A stretch of DNA of 64,000 nt from Coprinus comatus (GCA_034638255.1 JAWPGT010000017.1:372001-436000), one strand, 5' to 3'; positions 32,781-46,085 are shown, counted from the first letter of the stretch. The notes: generated from the sequence alone by a model not told the origin. Made by a program: numbers and translations.

Positions 32781-35617
32781 ATGGTCTTCGCACTACCGTC
32801 CCATATAACCATCACACCTATTCCAGACTACCTCTACCAAGAGCTCGGTGCAGCCTGCAGGGGCACTGTGCACTTGAGAGGCGACCCTGAGTTTGTGATC
32901 TGCTTATTAATCTGAAATGTTGTGAATTGATGCGTTTTGCAGATTCTTCGAATACTCCAGCATCTTTAATGGCAATGTTGTCACTACCGCCAAGGCCGTG
33001 GTTTGCCCTGTCGATGCAGAAGATGTGGGAAAGTATGTATTTATTTTCTAAACATCACATTAATCTTTGCTCACATCTTTCTAAGGGTGGTCGTGTTTTG
33101 CAACAAATATAATCTTTCACTTTCAGTCAAAGCTGGCGGCTATGGCACTGCTGGTTGGGCCATTGCAGGCGACATCATTGTCGATCTTAGCAAGCTTGTT
33201 GAGGTCGACATTGAAACTCTAAACGAAGAGGGGACGTTCACAAGCCTCAAGGATGTTGCTCCTGCCAACAGCAAAGGCAAGAGGCCTGTTGGAGGCCTCT
33301 TGAAGATCGTTACCTCTGGAAAACGTCGTAGAGAAGAAGACGCAGAATTGCGCCACTACGATACTGCCTCTCAAGCTGTGGCCAGCTTTTTAAGTGGTCC
33401 TGAACTCCCTCCACGTTCCTCAACCTCTGGTCCTCCCCCAAATGTCCGCAGACGCATAGAAAGCGAATCTACTGAGGCTATGTCACCTTCGATGTATATG
33501 GATGGTGGAAATTCTAGTGAATCTCCGACGGACACAACTTCAATGAATACACCCTCAACAATGGGAACTTCGGCTCCCTCTTCCCCTGGACCTTTTGGTG
33601 ACTATATACCGGATGTGAATGCGAATATCTTGAAACCCATAATGTCATCATCTTCTTCAGGGGGGGATCCATTCGGTTATCTAAACACGCCCACTAATTT
33701 TCCTACCATCGCCCCACCCGCTATTGTCCAATCTTTCCATAACCCTCATGCAATGCTCAATCTTTGGGGAACTGCAAATTCAAATCCATTGGTCACAGAA
33801 TCTACCAGAACCTTTTCTCAAATGCAATTGTTCTCTCAAATCGAACCTAGCTATCCTTACGTCTTTGTAACATTCGGAGCTGGTATGCGCCAGAAGGAAA
33901 TTGATACGTACACAGCAAAGAACCCTATCGAAGGCAAAAATCAAACTGATAACCCCAGTAATGCGATTCCTTATCACGTACCTTTGTAAGTACGAAGGTG
34001 TTAAATTTTGATTATTCTCTAGCACATCACTGACTCAACTTTCACCCTATCATCAGCGCGGCGCACCCCACGGGAGCATCCATTATGCTTCTAGGTGGAT
34101 TCGGCTTCTTGGGGCGTTTACACGGCCTCAGTGTTGATAACTTGGTTGAAGTCGAAATGGTACTTGCAGATGGACGTGTGGTTGTTGTTAATGAAAATGA
34201 ACATCCTGGTATGTATTCAATTCTTTCTGGGTGGTTTTCAGGTTTCTAATTCTTTCGTAGACCTTTGGTGGGCACTCCGTGGCGCAGGACCTGTCTTCGG
34301 AATTGCCACCAGATACAAAGCAAAGGCTTATCCGGTACCAGTCGTCTTCGCCGGAAACTTGATTTAGTACGTTCTTCTGTTCATCATGGTTATTAATTAT
34401 ATATTAATTCCGTTGCGCATATAGTCGCTTTAATAAAGCTACTGCCCCATCGCTTATAAAGCACTTCCGTGACTGTGTTAAGGGTGCCCCACGTGAACTT
34501 TATGCAAACATATTGTTAACGGCTGGTCCAAAGGGAAAAGATTCCCTTATGGTTGTACAAATGTGTTATATCGGTTCTAAAGAGAAAGGTCAAGAATATC
34601 TCGCTGCTATTTCATCATGGGACGGAGAGAAGTGTCTCTTGAATGAAGTGGATGAAAAGAGTTTTTTACATCAACAAGATAGTGTTGCCCAAGTTCTACG
34701 AGGAAAGGGTGAGTTGAAGGGATTTTATGCACATTATTGCATTATCAATATGGAAAGAACTTTTTTGAACTCATTATCATTTATTTTCTTATTTCCCTTC
34801 GAAATCTAAACAGCCGGTCGTCAATGGTTCATCCGCTCTGCTTTGATAACCTCACTCCCTGATAATATCATCAATGACACCGTCATGCAATTTGCTGATA
34901 CACCTGTTGGATGCAGTACGTCTATTTTCATTTATCCCTTACCTCCCCGAGGCTAGAATTTCACTTATTGATTGATGGATGCTATTTCTAAAGCTTGGTT
35001 ATTTGAGCTCGCTGGGGGAGCTATCGCTGATTTCGAGGATAGTTGTATCCCGAAGTCTCAAAGAGAAGCCTCGTTTACTATTGCTGCGTTACATCAATGG
35101 GAAATGGAGTTTGATGATGATCGTTGTATTGACTCTGCAGAAGAGGTATGTTTTTTTCTTTATCATATGTGTATTCGTGGGGTTTAAATTTTACCGATTG
35201 CATTTGTGTTCAAAGTGGATTGCTGATACGTTGAAACCTGTTCATGCTGGTGATGGAGGTTTATTTCCAAGCGTGAGTTGATTATTATTTTTTGCCCTAC
35301 CTTCCTTCTTCATTTTTCGTCTTATTATCTCTACTCTCCCCTCATCCTTTCTTTCCTTCCCTTTGATCCATTCGAACCTCACCTCATCTCACCCTTCATA
35401 AACTTCTCTTACCGGCGTTTTACAGTTCCTCGGACGTCACGAGAAATCCGTAAGAGTCAAAGCTTGCTTTGGAGAAAACTGGGAAAGATTGTGTGAGATT
35501 AAAAAACAATATGATCCTAAGAATTTGTTTAGGCATAACTTTTGGCCGCTTGATGCCCATGGTCAAGAAGTGGATCCTAGAACTCATGAACCTCCTACGC
35601 CACAACATTATGATTGA
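32781..35617 (+). CDS. FAD-linked oxidoreductase (PCMH/BBE type) with a large disordered insert
   Basis: About nine exons from MVFALPSHITITPIPDYLYQ to the BBE-like end KKQYDPKNLFRHNFWP. The FAD domain is split: the first half has FFEYSSIFNGNVVTTAKAVV and LSLSVKAGGYGTAGWAIAGD; after SKLVEVDIETL comes an insert of roughly 180 residues (basic SGKRRREED, then Ser/Pro/Thr-rich, MSPSMYMDGGNSSESPTD and SSSSSGGDPFGYL); the second half resumes with HPTGASIMLLGGFGFLGRLH and LWWALRGAGPVFGIATRYKA. No signal peptide is seen, unlike secreted berberine-bridge-type oxidases. The two residues that covalently hold FAD in many relatives seem absent: the RSGGH site reads KAGGY and the GTCP-type site reads AAHP. 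Substrate unknown. The frame is intact throughout. Confidence 0.87.
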
Positions 35618-37781
35618 TTGATTGATCGGGTACTTTTGGTTGGATATGAACTAGTTGCGGTTGCGGTGCCCTATTCCTATTCACGCTCGAAGGGAGATTG
35701 GTTCATTGTTAGGGGAGAAGGGGAGGAGAAGGAGAGATTTGGAAGGTTTTTTTTGGACATTTTACGATAGCCATAGTACCGTTACATCGATGGATAATGA
35801 AGTACTGCTACTACATCATTGGCGTATGGGTTGTCGATGCTACATGTGTCTTGGTTGTTGTTCTATAGTGTTTGTTTTTTTGTCTTGGTTACTTCGACTC
35901 TCTTTTGACTCTCTCTCTCGTGGCCTATATGGTGCTCGGTACAATTATATAGCCATCTTGCGACTATGTTAGCACACGCTTGTAGAGTATGTTTTTGATT
36001 CACATTGCGGTTTACTATAATGCTACCGTTGTTTATACCCTTTTCTTATTATCGTTTTTATAGGGAATACTACAAGGGGACAAGGCTAATAATACTCTCG
36101 TCGACACATCTCAGAAAACAGACAGAAAGAAAAGAGAGAATAAAATAGTACAGTCGACTCTGTAACATTCCATAGCAGTTTTTTCCCTCCTCGAGGTATG
36201 GACTTTTATAGATTGTGTGTTTCAAAAAGAGAGCCATAAATCATTGAATATATTGTTTTTTTTCTTCGTGATTTTAAAAATTACTACTGGTAATGGCAAT
36301 ATGCTACTATTGTGCTATAGTTGAAGAGTAGTCCTCAATATGGGTGTCTTTCAAGTTGGATACCTGCTCAAGGGCAAACATTTCTGTTGAAAGTCAATAA
36401 CAAGTTAACTGCTTGATTTGACGTTTCTTCGATCTTCCTAACAGGATGCCATGTTGCTTCCGCATGGTTTCCAGCTTCATGCACATGGTCAATCCAATTC
36501 CCAGCGCTCAGTAATTCTCAGCTTCACTGATCTTAAGACCATTTCGCAAGGTTCGCAACCTCGAGGATTTTTTTGGTCTCGTTTTTTTTCTCAAGGGCAC
36601 GAAGACCTTTCTCCAAATTCCAATACCCGAATCATCGAGGGAGTGTAGTACTAAGGGTAGAGGTTGAAGTGTTATCCTTCCTTACAACTCGGATTACCTA
36701 TCTCATATTATTATTGGATGGTTTTGACCCCTTGATGGCGTATTTTATTAACAAAACTATGGGTTTTTATGCTCATGGAGCTATGGATTATGGATTATGG
36801 TATATCATAGAGTTATGGCTTTCTGACCGGAAATTACAGGGAACAAACGTTGTTCCCAAGAAAACCTATCGAGTTTTATGGAGTATGACATGTGATAGGT
36901 ATGGACCTATACATATATCAGAGTTGACTGTATTACAAAAACTACAAAAACTACATTGATTGTACATTTGAATATATCAACAAATCGTGAGGTGGGTAAA
37001 GTAAAGTAAAGGGAGACTTGGAAAGGAAGCAAAACCACAGCCAGCCAAAAGCAAAGAAAACACTCGAAATATGACAATATATTGAAAATCGAAATGAGAC
37101 CAAGAAATTTCATAGGCGAGAAAACTTTTATCATCAAAAAAGATGAGAAAAAAAAACCAAGAAGATGAAGAAATGAAAGGTATCGGAGGAGAGAGAAAAA
37201 TCAAGAAACTGGTATACTTGGTGGAAATAAAACAAGTTATGGACTACGGTATGGTATATGACCAAAGGGTATGGTTGAGGTCATACAAAATATAGATAAG
37301 CAAAACAATAGATAGAGTTGAACCAATGACGTCAGGGGTTTAAAACAAAAACAGGAACAAAAAACGAAAAGACTACATAAAAAGAAAGCTTGTTGTTTAA
37401 GGGCGCGGAAATCTGGGGGGGGGGGGGGGGGGTTTGGTATATATTTCGACCTGTGAGCTGGATGTTAAACCAATGATGATGACGAGAGAGGAACTGATAA
37501 GTGAATGAGAAATGAGGATTAAATTAGGAAGTTGCATTGAGGAACTTGAAGCAGGGACAAAAGTGCACGAGGGGTTTTGAGAATGAAGGGCACAAAAACA
37601 CAATGGAGACAATTCTGAGGGGTTTCATGTTGTCCTTTCTTTCTCACTCTGTCCTTCTTCCCCTCCCCTCCCTCTCTTCCTCTTCTCCCGTATATAACCA
37701 CACTGCTTCCCCACCGCTCAACACAACCTCAAGTTTTTTGTACGATCTCCCCACCGCCCAATTCATACTTCCCTCAAAAGT
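35618..37781. other. Convergent intergenic region, 2.2 kb
   Basis: Lies between the stops of the oxidoreductase (plus) and the RhoGEF gene (minus). No gene recognised. A run of 18 G lies at 37415-37432. Confidence 0.45.
37415..37432. repeat. Run of 18 G
   Basis: An uninterrupted G tract, the longest homopolymer seen in the window, about 350 bases past the RhoGEF stop codon. It could form a G-quadruplex and its length is likely unstable or misread. Confidence 0.9.
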
Positions 37782-39407
37782 TCAAAATGGTTCCAAAAAA
37801 CTAGCAAGCGCCCATCCAACTTCACCATTATGAGCTCTACAAAGTAACAAACAATCTTCTCCATCATCTACAATCAAAGGCAATCTCGGATGTAAACTTG
37901 GATGACCAGCTTCTTGTAAAACCTCATAAACATCATCTTCCACCAACGTAAAGAATGGGAAAGAGAAATAGGAAAGTGGTATAGATGATGATGATGATCC
38001 TGTTGTAGGTGGTTTACAAGCATGAATAACTCTACAAAGGTATTTGGCCGGTTTGAATGCCCAAGAATCTCGTGGTGATGGTGTATGGGATTTCGCATTT
38101 TGTTGTTGTTGATCAGGCGTACGATTCCGAGAAGATTCGCTGTGAGTACTATCTCTGTTATTGTTGGAATTGGTGAAGAAGGAAGTTATGGATTTGATGG
38201 AACCTGAGCGTTTACGACTGCTCGTGTTTGGGGATCTCTCTTTATCCTTTTCTTTCTGTAAGGTTTGGCTGTGTTCAGAATATCTCTTCTTGTTATCTTC
38301 AGTCGCTGCAGGTCGTTGACCCGAACGTTCCCTCCTTCCCCTACTTTCCCGCTTCTCCTTCTCCTTCACTTTCTCCTTCTCCTTCTCCTTCTCCTTCTCC
38401 CTCTCCTTTGCCCTCTCTCTTTCTTTTTCGCGCCCTCGAACCATACGTTCACGTTCCTTTATCCTCTCGTGAACCTCATACTCCTCTCTTTCCCTCTCAC
38501 GAACTGGATGTTCGTAATCATTATACGCTCCGGTTGATTGATAAAACAAATCGCCACCAAATTCACTATCCGCATATTCCCAAGATTCTTCACCAAGATC
38601 ATGATGAGGCAATGGCATACTTTTCATCCTAGGCAACGCAGGCACTCCCTGTCCATACGGATAATATCCACTTCCATCACCACTCCCATAACCATTGACA
38701 GAACGAGCATTCGCATGGGTTTGGGTATTGGCATAAAGCCTTTCCCGTTCCTTATCCTTTTCCCTTTCCCTTAGAATGGTTTCATATTCTGCATAATCTT
38801 CTGCGGTAGGTACAGGACCTGTTGATGTCCTTCTTTTTTGAGAATGTGGATGTGGAGGTGGATGAGGTTGAATTGTTCGAATAGATGGTGGACTTCTAGC
38901 TGTTCCTCTTGACATTAAACTTTCACTACTTCCTCTCCTATTCAATCCTCTCCCACCACCACCATTATGACCAGCGGAACGTGGAGCAAGTGGATATGGA
39001 GGAGAAACAAAAGGTCCTACTGAAGCAACTCCGGATGATGAAATTGAAGATTCGAGAGCACCCAACATAGACATAACACTTGAAGCTTGAGTTTGTTTCG
39101 ATTTCTTTTTTTATTCTCCTTTTCCTTTTTTTCTGAAAAGTTTGGTCGTGATTCAAGAGAACCCATCATTGAATAAATGGCGGAAGCTGCGGTTGGTGAA
39201 TTGGGATTAGGTGAATATTTGGATGGAGGTAATGTCCTGGTATTGGTATTTTCTCCGCTGCTGTTGATAGACATAGCACTTAATCCATGTACTGCTTGAA
39301 TATATTCTTGTTGTTGGATATAAGAAAGATAGTCCGTTTCTTGACTTTGTCTACGTATATCTCTTTCATCTCCTTGTTCCGATTCTTGATAATACTGTTG
39401 CTGCTGC

Positions 39408-39438
<31 letters not shown>

Positions 39439-41401
39439 GGTATTGCTGAAGTTGAAGTTGATGATGATCACGAGAATGAGAATGAGAATGGGGTCGGGGA
39501 TGAGGTTTAATTTGATCACGATGGCAAACACGTAGAGTCTCAAGACCTTGAGACATTTCACCCCAACGCTTTTTCCAAACTTCAATTGTTTCTTCATGTC
39601 CTGCATTCATTTCCCCTTCAACACGTAACATATCCCATAACTCGCCCCATCTATCCCGAACATTACAGTAAAACCCGATTTGGATTACAGTTAATCGATG
39701 GACGAAAATGGATAAACCACGATGGAAGAGTTTAAGATATGTAGGAAGTTCAGCAGCTAATTGACCACGGAGAGCGAGGTAATTAGTTGATGCTGCCAAG
39801 AGTGTTGGTGGAGGTCTATTCTTTGCGGATACTTCCATGTTGAGTAAATGATAATGGTATGGTTCTTGATCGTTCATAGAGGATAGGAGTTTGAGTGGTT
39901 GATTCATCGTCATAAGAAGATGAGCCAGTTCTTTAAGAACCCTTTCGTTAATGGCAGCTTCCAAATCCACACAAAGAGGCATTAACTGTTGTTCCACCAC
40001 ATTAAAGAAAGCATCGAAAGCTTCCGACTCTTGTTCGGTTGACAATCCAATCACTTTGGCAAATCCAATTGCCCAAGTTCGTAAACTGAAAACAACATTA
40101 CTCGCCATCTTTGCCCAATCCACTACATTTTTTGCAAACTTTTGAGCAAATTCCTCAATCTCTTCAAGTTCCTTTTGTAACTTTTCAACAAGAATAGCTT
40201 CTTCAGGGAGTTTTTCACCATCATTTCCACCACTACCAGAAGATATAGGAACGCGAATAGACTTCATCTTTGTCAAATTAACTTGAGCAGCAACTCCTAC
40301 TCCTATTGATTTTTTCTTTGATGTCAAAACATCACGAACAACTTCAGCTCTTCTTCTATCTTCATTAACATTCCTAGCCACTTCTTCCAACTGTTTCCTA
40401 GCCTCCAACAAACTCTTCTTATCAGAATGACTTTCCGGAGTTTCATCAATAATAGCCTTTAGTAAAAGAGGATATTTGAGAAGTCGTTGAACGGGTTTAA
40501 TGAGGAGAGAAGATAAATCCCAAGCATGAGATAATGAAGAAGCAATGTTTTGAGTGTAAGTCAAGTAATTTGTAAGTGAGGGAGTTTGAGGTAATTGTTG
40601 AAGATGAGTAAGTGCTGTTGGATGACGTGTGATATATTGTTTGTATGGTCCTTCGAGAGCTGGTATCTATTTTCCCCACCCCCCCTATTAATGATGGGTT
40701 GTTTATTTATTGAAGAAAAAGTAGACGTACGATTCTAAGAAATAGAGCACCAACGTGATCATTTACTAGATCGCCTAAAGCGTCCTGTAGTGCTTGACAG
40801 AATACATGCGAGAATAAAGCGATCTCGGTGATATTTCCAAAGATGATCTTGACATCCTCTTGACTCATGGGCGGGCCGGTTTGTTGAGATGATGATGATG
40901 ATGAGTTTGAAGAGGAAGAGGAAGAGCCTGGGGCATTTGCTGAAGACGAGTCAGATATTGTGGACTGGGTGCGTGAAGAAGGGTTTGAAGCTGGAGGGGT
41001 TATTGGAAGACCTGATATAGGAGCTGTCTGGCCTGCTTGAACTGAGTATATTGTGTAAGATAAGAGGGGAGAAGAGGGTTACCAAGTGCAAGAGGGATAT
41101 GGACATCACGAATAAGAGCCAAATCGGAAGCATAGGCTCGTTCAGACGACAGCAACTCATATAGTGCATGTTGACGCTTAGTCAATGGTATGTCGGTAGT
41201 GCTTGTCGACATCGTTTGTTGATCTTCGCTGTCGTCGTTGGTATTGTCGAGGTTGCTGTCAGTGTCAATATCGTGATGGTTGGTTGTGACAGTGTGAATT
41301 GAAGCAGGAGCAGTGATAGCCCTTAGTGGAGGTGGACGCAGAGGAGAACGGGCAGGGAGTGGAGGACCAGGTTGGACAGACACGAGGCTGGAGTGAGGCA
41401 T
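37782..41401 (-). CDS. RhoGEF (DH) - BAR - SH3 protein, Tuba-like; one frame break
   Basis: Exon 1 starts at 41401 with a Pro/Thr-rich leader, then the DH domain begins at KRQHALYELLSSERAYASDL and IRDVHIPLAL; a 51-base intron and a Ser-rich exon follow, then a second intron and the main exon with LLIKPVQRLLKYPLLLKAII, the most conserved DH helix. A BAR-like helical region follows (EKLQKELEEIEEFAQKFAKN to YCNVRDRWGELWDMLR), then a 14-residue polyQ run, a long disordered part with a KE-rich block, and a C-terminal SH3-like domain (EDDVYEVLQEAGHP, GEVGWALASFLEPF). Proteins of this layout activate Cdc42/Rho GTPases at curved membranes in polarity and cytokinesis. The frame changes inside an A7 run (39106-39112): one more A would join both halves, so the entry covers both. 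Only 85 bases separate its ATG from the PMR1 stop. Confidence 0.85.
38346..38412. repeat. CTCCTT/TTCTCC-type repeat coding a Lys-Glu block
   Basis: Imperfect six-base repeats (TTCTCC words) that read on the minus strand as alternating Lys-Glu in the RhoGEF disordered linker. Such blocks expand by slippage. Confidence 0.75.
39395..39436 (-). repeat. CAG/CAA trinucleotide repeat coding 14 glutamines
   Basis: Fourteen consecutive CAG or CAA codons in the RhoGEF gene, flanked by QLQLQQY and YYQES. Mixed codons reduce but do not remove the chance of length change. Confidence 0.9.
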
Positions 41402-41486
41402 CGTGGTCAGTGGTCACCCCCCTTTCCTTCATATTCATCTACTCTAATATAATCAATAAATATTCACATTTCACATGCTACCTTAT

Positions 41487-44400
41487 CTACGCGAGTTCCT
41501 CCATCGCAACGTTCGAATATCCTAATTCCTCTTCCTTACTACGTTCATAACGTCTCCTAACCTCATGTAACCCAAAACTACTCCCACCAAGTAACACAAT
41601 TATCCCCATATCCCTCCTGTCCAACGCTGCCGTTTGGAATATAGCTTGTAAAAACGGAACATACACCAATGCAAGCTGCGTTAATGCTGATATCGATACT
41701 GTCGTCACCAACATCTTATTCTGCAACAAACCACATCCAAGTCCTCTATTCTGCACCGCAGAAACAAGATCCAAGAATACAAAACATGTAAAAGTCTGTC
41801 ATAAGGGAATTAGCGCAAATCATTTATCATGGGAAAAAAAAAAACAGGATGGAAGAAATGCGGGGAAAAGAACACGAAGGACAAATTCAAATTATCCAAA
41901 ATTGTTAGCCGGAGCTCCGGGTGCCTGAAGAAGTAAAATGATTTAATTTTCTCACCATAGTTTGTTCCCGTCTCGAAACATCATCGTCCTCCAACGCAAA
42001 CACGTATACGAACAATGTTCCAATCACAATCATCGATGCACTGAATAGCACCCGGTAGAGTAGCCTTTGCGTGATTATCGGAGCATCCTTCTTTCTTGGA
42101 GGTCGACGCATTACAACTGGATCCACTGGATCTACACCCAGACTTTGACTCGGAGGTCCTATACTGAATGATTAATCAGGTCACTTTAATGTAGTCAAAC
42201 ACTTACCGTCCATTAGAATATTAATAAACAATATTTGCATTGCATTCAACGGGTTATCTAATCCCAACATTGTACTGAGCGTAATCAGCGTTAAAGCCGC
42301 TGCAGCCGTGCTAAGTTGGAACGACAAAAAATTCTGTATATTATGAAAGATTGATTTTCCTATATCCCAGGTGTATAAGTTTCCTCTTCCAAAAAAAAAA
42401 AAAAAAAAGAGAGAACACTTACCTTCCTCAATAGCAGGTAAAATTGTACTAAAATTGTCGTCCACAAGAATCACATCAGCCGCCTCTTTCGCCACATCCG
42501 TTCCACTCTTTCCCATCGAAACTCCAATATCAGCCATTTTCAAAGCAGGAGCATCATTAACACCATCACCAGTCATAGCCACCACCTGTCCTCTACTTTG
42601 AAAAGCCTCCACAATCTTCATTTTATGTCTCGGTGTAGTCCTAGCAAAAACACTAATACTCCCAACCTTCTCTTTCAATTGACCTTTACTCATTTGATCA
42701 ATCATTGCACCAGTAAGTACACCCGAATATCTTTCTTCTCCATGTTCATTTAATCCCAAAGACCGACCAACACGTAAACCCAAATCCTTCGCGATTGATA
42801 AAGCTGTATGTTCAGCATCACCTGTAATCATAACCACATGAACACCACCAGATTGAAGTAACCCAATTGAATCCGCAACTCCTTTTCTAGGTGGATCAAA
42901 CATCGCTACGAATCCCACAAAGACAAGATTATCGTGTACAATATTATTGTTTCCAGAAGGTGCAGGTGAAGGAGCTCTAGATTGAGCTCTACTTGTTCTT
43001 CCAGAATTATCCATAACATCAACAGAACCATATCCATAAGCCATAGCAAGGACTCGCAATCCTCTAGAAGCTGTACTTTGAGCTTTTGTCATGATTGCCT
43101 TTCGAGTATTAATGTCAAGTCCTGGTGTCGAATCTTCATTCACAAAGTAGAATTTGCATCGTTCGAGGATTATATCGATTGATCCTTTGATATAATATAG
43201 CTCTCTCGCTCCGGAGTTGATAGTATTTGCCATTCCTACTGCAAGTTTATTCGAATTCGAGTCTCCTTGGGGATTTGGAGTGTCGGTATGAATTCCGCTG
43301 ATTGCCATGAATTTCTGTTCAGAATTGAATGGCTTTTCCGAAGTTCGTTTGAAATTCTATTTAAACACACACGGATCGTCAATGATCTGCTTTTCCTTAA
43401 GATCAAAGAACTTACTACTCGTTTATCAGGTAAACCTAAAATTTCCAAAGCATTCAATAAAGCCACATCTGTACTCTGTCCCACAAATACACCATCCTCA
43501 TTTCTAATCAATGATGCATTATTACACAACACTCCAATTTCCAAAGTCTTCTTCATAGCAGATGAGATATTTCCTGTATAAGCCGTATTGGAAGATGGAT
43601 CGAGATAGATAGTTTCATCCACTGCATAGGCTTCCGTTACAGTTTGTTCGTTCTTTGTTAACGTTCCTACAATAACGAATTTTAGTATAAGTGGTAGAAG
43701 AAGATTGAGAATAGGTATGCGTAACTAACCAGTTTTATCGGAACATATGACTGATACAGAACCTAAAGCTTCCACCGAATGCAATTTTTTCACGATTGCT
43801 TTCCTCTTGGACATTCTCAATACTCCAAGAGCAAGAGTCACAGTTGTAACAATAGGCAATCCTTCCGGAATCGCAGCTACGGCCAATGAGACTGTACACA
43901 CACAAGCAAATATGTCATTTATTCCAGCAAAGGGGTGCGAGGGGGTACTTACCACCAATAGTAAACATATCCAACCACGATCTTTGTTGCAAAACCCCAA
44001 TAAGAACAATTACACCAATTACACCAAACGAGATCATAGACAATTTTTTCGCAAGCCCATCCATACTAAGTTGTAATGGTGTCCTTTTTTCTTCAAACTA
44101 TTGTGCATATCATCAACACCAACCAACAAACCAAAAAAAGAAATCCTACATACCTCTTGCATCATTGAAAATATAACACCAAACTCCGTATCCTCACCGG
44201 TAGCAATTACAATTCCTTCACCTCTACCATTTCTAACCAAAGTTCCCATATAACCAATGCATCTCCTCTCAGCCATAGCAACAGGTTCCCCAGGTGGACC
44301 ATTTCCATGATCATAAACACACGTCTCTGGTGTTTTCGTTTTTGCAGCTGTCTCTCCCGTCAAACTACTTTCATCTATTTCCAAATCTACAGCAGAAACG

Positions 44401-45524
44401 ATCCGAATATCGGAGGGTATTCTATCTCCAGTCGAAAACTTCACGAGATCTCCCGGAACAAGTTCATTTGCTAGCACGTGTAATGATTCGCCTTCGCTAT
44501 AAGATGATAGGCATAGATGGAATGGAATGGAAGAGTCAGAGAGGAAAAGAGTAATGAATGATGATATGGACATACCGAATGACATGACAATGGTGTGGTA
44601 CCAATTTGTTCAATGCTTCTAGACTTTTTTCTGACCTTCGCTCTTGTACAAAGCCAACTATTACAATCATCATGTCAACCAATACTCGAGCTTGGTAATT
44701 CAAAGAAAATGGACGTACCTATTAGCACAATGAGAACAGCAACCGTAATACTGACAGCGTCGTCCACGTTTCCCATTACCGCGCTAACCGTCGCACTTCC
44801 ACATAAGAGTAAGATTAAATGGTTTTCATATATAGTCTTTAGGAATTTGAGGTAAACTGGTTCGGGAGTAGCAACGGAGAATTCATTGTATCCATGAGTT
44901 TCTCGTAGATGAGAGATATCAGAATGGATGAGACCGGTATCAAGATTAGTGCGATAGTGCGCGACGGTGTCCTATATTCCCCATGTCAGAATTCGAGTAA
45001 CGACGCTTTGTAATTAGTACAATGGAGCACACACATACCTGGATAGAGCAATGTGCAAATCTCGCAGAAAGGGTATCCTTTTTCTCGTTCTTCGGACCTG
45101 TGGAACTTCCTTGAGTAGTAGGCAGCCTCCCGCCTTCTAGTCCTTGTTGTTGTGAGGCAGATTCGGCATCAGGTTGACCAGTAATCGCCAAAAGCGCGCG
45201 CTTCCATAAACTTGAAGCCTCAGCTTCCACCGCGGCAGCAAATTGGCCAGGTGAATGAAGTACAGCACCATCCGAGTGATGTCGTCTTAGAGTAGTACTG
45301 TAAGCAAAATGAGACTCTGCGTCTAGAGTTGGGCGTAGTCTTGCATTTGTGTCTGCTGAGAGCAAAGGAAAGTATGCTGAGGCAGGCGGTGATGGAGTTC
45401 GTTGATGATGTGAATTGTGGTAGGCTGAAGAAGAGGAAGCGCCTGAGGGAGAAGTGAGTGGGATTGTGGTGAGATTGCGTTTCTTGCGTTCGTAGCCCAT
45501 GCCAGCTGGGTTGCTCAATGGCAC
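41487..45524 (-). CDS. pmr1: P-type Ca2+/Mn2+ ATPase of the Golgi (PMR1/SPCA)
   Basis: The gene runs through roughly ten exons with all P-type landmarks in order: [32 protein letters not shown] (actuator TGE), [20 protein letters not shown] (Ca2+-binding helix M4), VICSDKTG (phosphorylated Asp), [29 protein letters not shown], and [19 protein letters not shown] in the hinge, then M5-M10 with [19 protein letters not shown] and [20 protein letters not shown]. The N-terminal cytosolic extension (about 190 residues, Ser/Pro-rich) is long compared with yeast Pmr1. The pump fills the Golgi with Ca2+ and Mn2+, needed for glycosylation and secretion. The start could also be the MGYERKKRN methionine 24 bases in. 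Stop EELA lies 85 bases before the RhoGEF start. Confidence 0.94.
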
Positions 45525-46085
45525 TTGTGATGCTTAATGAGTTTATGTCAGTGGAATATCATAGCACTGCTTGCCATCACCCTTGCAACCAAACACACTC
45601 TCCCGTTTCATCTCCAACTTTGTGTCTCTGGGTTCGAATCCTGCTCCCTGCATCCTCAATTTCACCATAAATCTCTGGAATTTTAACACAACAGCACCTC
45701 TTTGCATGTGTCCGACTGCTTGTGGTCCGCTCAATATATCTGTTAGTTTATCTTTTAAAGCATACTCTTCCGTTGGATGCTTGAATCTCCAAGCAACCAA
45801 TGAAACTCACCCAAAACACCCCTTCACACACAAAAGTTTACCCCCAATCGGCCCCCGGGACGCACAACCTTCCATTACCCCATTCATGAACGCGTGACCC
45901 CAATGTAATCCTCGGACCGTCTCACGGCCCGCCCGGAATTCCCAACAACTCACCACGCTGCTCACTCTCCTATTTCGCAAAGATGACACCCTTGAGAAGG
46001 TATATAAGAATTCTCTCGGAGGTCTTGTTCTGGCGATAAAACACCCACCGTCTCTCACCCCCAACTCTCTCACTCCACTACCACA
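45525..46085. other. Divergent promoter region, 561 bp
   Basis: Between PMR1 (minus) and the aldo-keto reductase (plus). An 85-codon open frame on the minus strand upstream of PMR1 (45543-45800) has no domain and no splice support; it could be a leader frame. A TATA box for the reductase is listed separately. Confidence 0.5.
46001..46007 (+). promoter_or_regulatory. TATA box of the aldo-keto reductase gene
   Basis: TATATAA, 85 bases upstream of the ATG at 46086, with a C/T-rich stretch between it and the start as in many highly expressed fungal genes. Confidence 0.6.

Noticed and set aside
45635..45660. tRNA B-box-like word GGTTCGAATCC
   Set aside because: No matching A-box, anticodon arm or acceptor stem around it; the T stem does not pair.
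45543..45800. 85-codon minus-strand frame upstream of PMR1
   Set aside because: No domain and no homologue recalled; it lies in the divergent promoter region. At most a leader frame.
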